Below, in pieces: positions 63,639-64,000 of a stretch of DNA of 64,000 nt. The stretch spans positions 303,518-367,517 of the forward strand of contig NZ_FOMS01000003.1 of NCBI RefSeq assembly GCF_900112685.1. Reading direction: 5' to 3'. Origin of the DNA: Roseivivax sediminis. GTDB taxonomy: Bacteria; Pseudomonadota; Alphaproteobacteria; Rhodobacterales; Rhodobacteraceae. Below the pieces are notes generated by a model. The model did no database searches and was not told the DNA's origin. It saw only the letters and a list, made by a program, of their open reading frames with translations. The position numbers and the translations under genes are program-made. Positions within the stretch are counted from its first letter, which is position 1. Each line of letters starts with the position of its first letter.

Positions 63639-63644
63639 AAACAT

Positions 63645-64000
63645 GTATCGACCCAGCGGAATCTGCTCAGGTTAAGCCGCTAATTCGAACGTCGCGGCGG
63701 GTGTCTTCATGCCGAGCGCCTGATGCGGTCGGCGGGTGTTGTAGAAAGCGATCCAGTCGCCGATGGTGCGGCTCGCGTGGGCGAGGCTCTCGAAGCGCTG
63801 CCGATGCACGCACTGCTCTTTCAGCGACCGGATCAGGCGCTCCATCATGCCGTTCTGCTGCGGACAATGCGGCGTGATGAACTCTTGGCGCAGGCCGTAG
63901 CTGCGGACCATCTTTGTGTAATCCCGGCTGGTGAAGACGAGCCCGTTGTCGCTGCGCAGGAGGAACTCCGTGTCGACGCGGCCGAGCGTGCCGAACCGGG
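63645..64000 (-). mobile_element. IS3-family element, cut by the window end
   Basis: The left limit is taken from a TG at about 63644-63645 that begins the likely terminal repeat, immediately after the recombinase stop. Only the last part of the element is present. The exact end is uncertain. Confidence 0.6.
63672..64000 (-). CDS. IS3-family transposase OrfB, partial (3' part)
   Basis: Open at the window end. The visible part carries the second catalytic Asp (LRSDNGLVFTSRDYTK), the catalytic Glu (NGMMERLIRSLKEQC) and the RRPHQALGMKTP tail of IS3 OrfB integrase cores. Confidence 0.9.
   Translation of the reverse strand, partial: RFGTLGRVDTEFLLRSDNGLVFTSRDYTKMVRSYGLRQEFITPHCPQQNGMMERLIRSLKEQCVHRQRFESLAHASRTIGDWIAFYNTRRPHQALGMKTPAATFELAA

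Overview
The window is GC-rich chromosomal DNA from an alphaproteobacterium, most likely of the Rhodobacteraceae. The evidence is the codon use, the housekeeping cluster dacC-like/tmk/holB/tatD, the bcsN-bcsA-bcsB-bcsZ cellulose operon and an nqr operon with apbE and nqrM. No species can be named from sequence reading alone.

Layout. 1-21.8 kb is backbone. It holds a chemoreceptor, a LysM protein, a formate/nitrite-type channel, a hemerythrin protein and an AEC permease. A tightly coupled leftward operon follows (dacC-like, tmk, holB, then tatD and an MBL hydrolase), then tRNA-Ser(TGA) and a five-gene leftward cellulose operon (13.2-20.9 kb). At 21.8 kb a tRNA-Ser(GCT) gene is broken after its anticodon stem. 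It keeps its promoter and 5' half, but the sequence that follows is foreign.

21.9-59.5 kb is an accessory island. It ends where the same promoter and 5' half recur (42 identical bases), this time joined to a proper 3' half, so the tRNA is rebuilt. From left to right it carries: (i) an excisionase-like protein and a divergent tyrosine recombinase; (ii) a type III restriction-modification pair (res/mod); (iii) a second recombinase related to the first; (iv) a cation/proton set: an NHE-type antiporter with a cyclic-nucleotide-like domain, a Kef-type antiporter with an HTH partner, a two-domain universal stress protein and a third antiporter; (v) small uncharacterised genes and a graveyard of IS and gene fragments; (vi) a pentaheme cytochrome divergent from a compact Na+-NQR-like operon (nqrABCDEF-apbE-nqrM-CBS), whose NqrB is short and lacks the usual covalent-FMN motif; (vii) a cytochrome c, a DksA/TraR-like protein and a VIT-family transporter; (viii) a complete IS5-family element with a CTAA target duplication; (ix) a three-gene HTH/recombinase/recombinase module next to the tRNA.

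59.6-64 kb is a second accessory segment on the 3' side of the same tRNA. It starts with a P4-type integrase frameshifted before its catalytic tyrosine, then a hypothetical protein, two small HTH proteins and an intact tyrosine recombinase, and ends in an IS3-family element cut by the window edge.

How it fits together. The island combines DNA defence (type III R-M) with sodium/proton handling (NQR-like pump plus three antiporters), as expected of a saline or alkaline adaptation island. Its mobility genes come in at least three unrelated modules, so it probably grew by repeated insertion at one tRNA-Ser locus. All functions are inferred from sequence motifs; comparisons with reference proteins are from memory.
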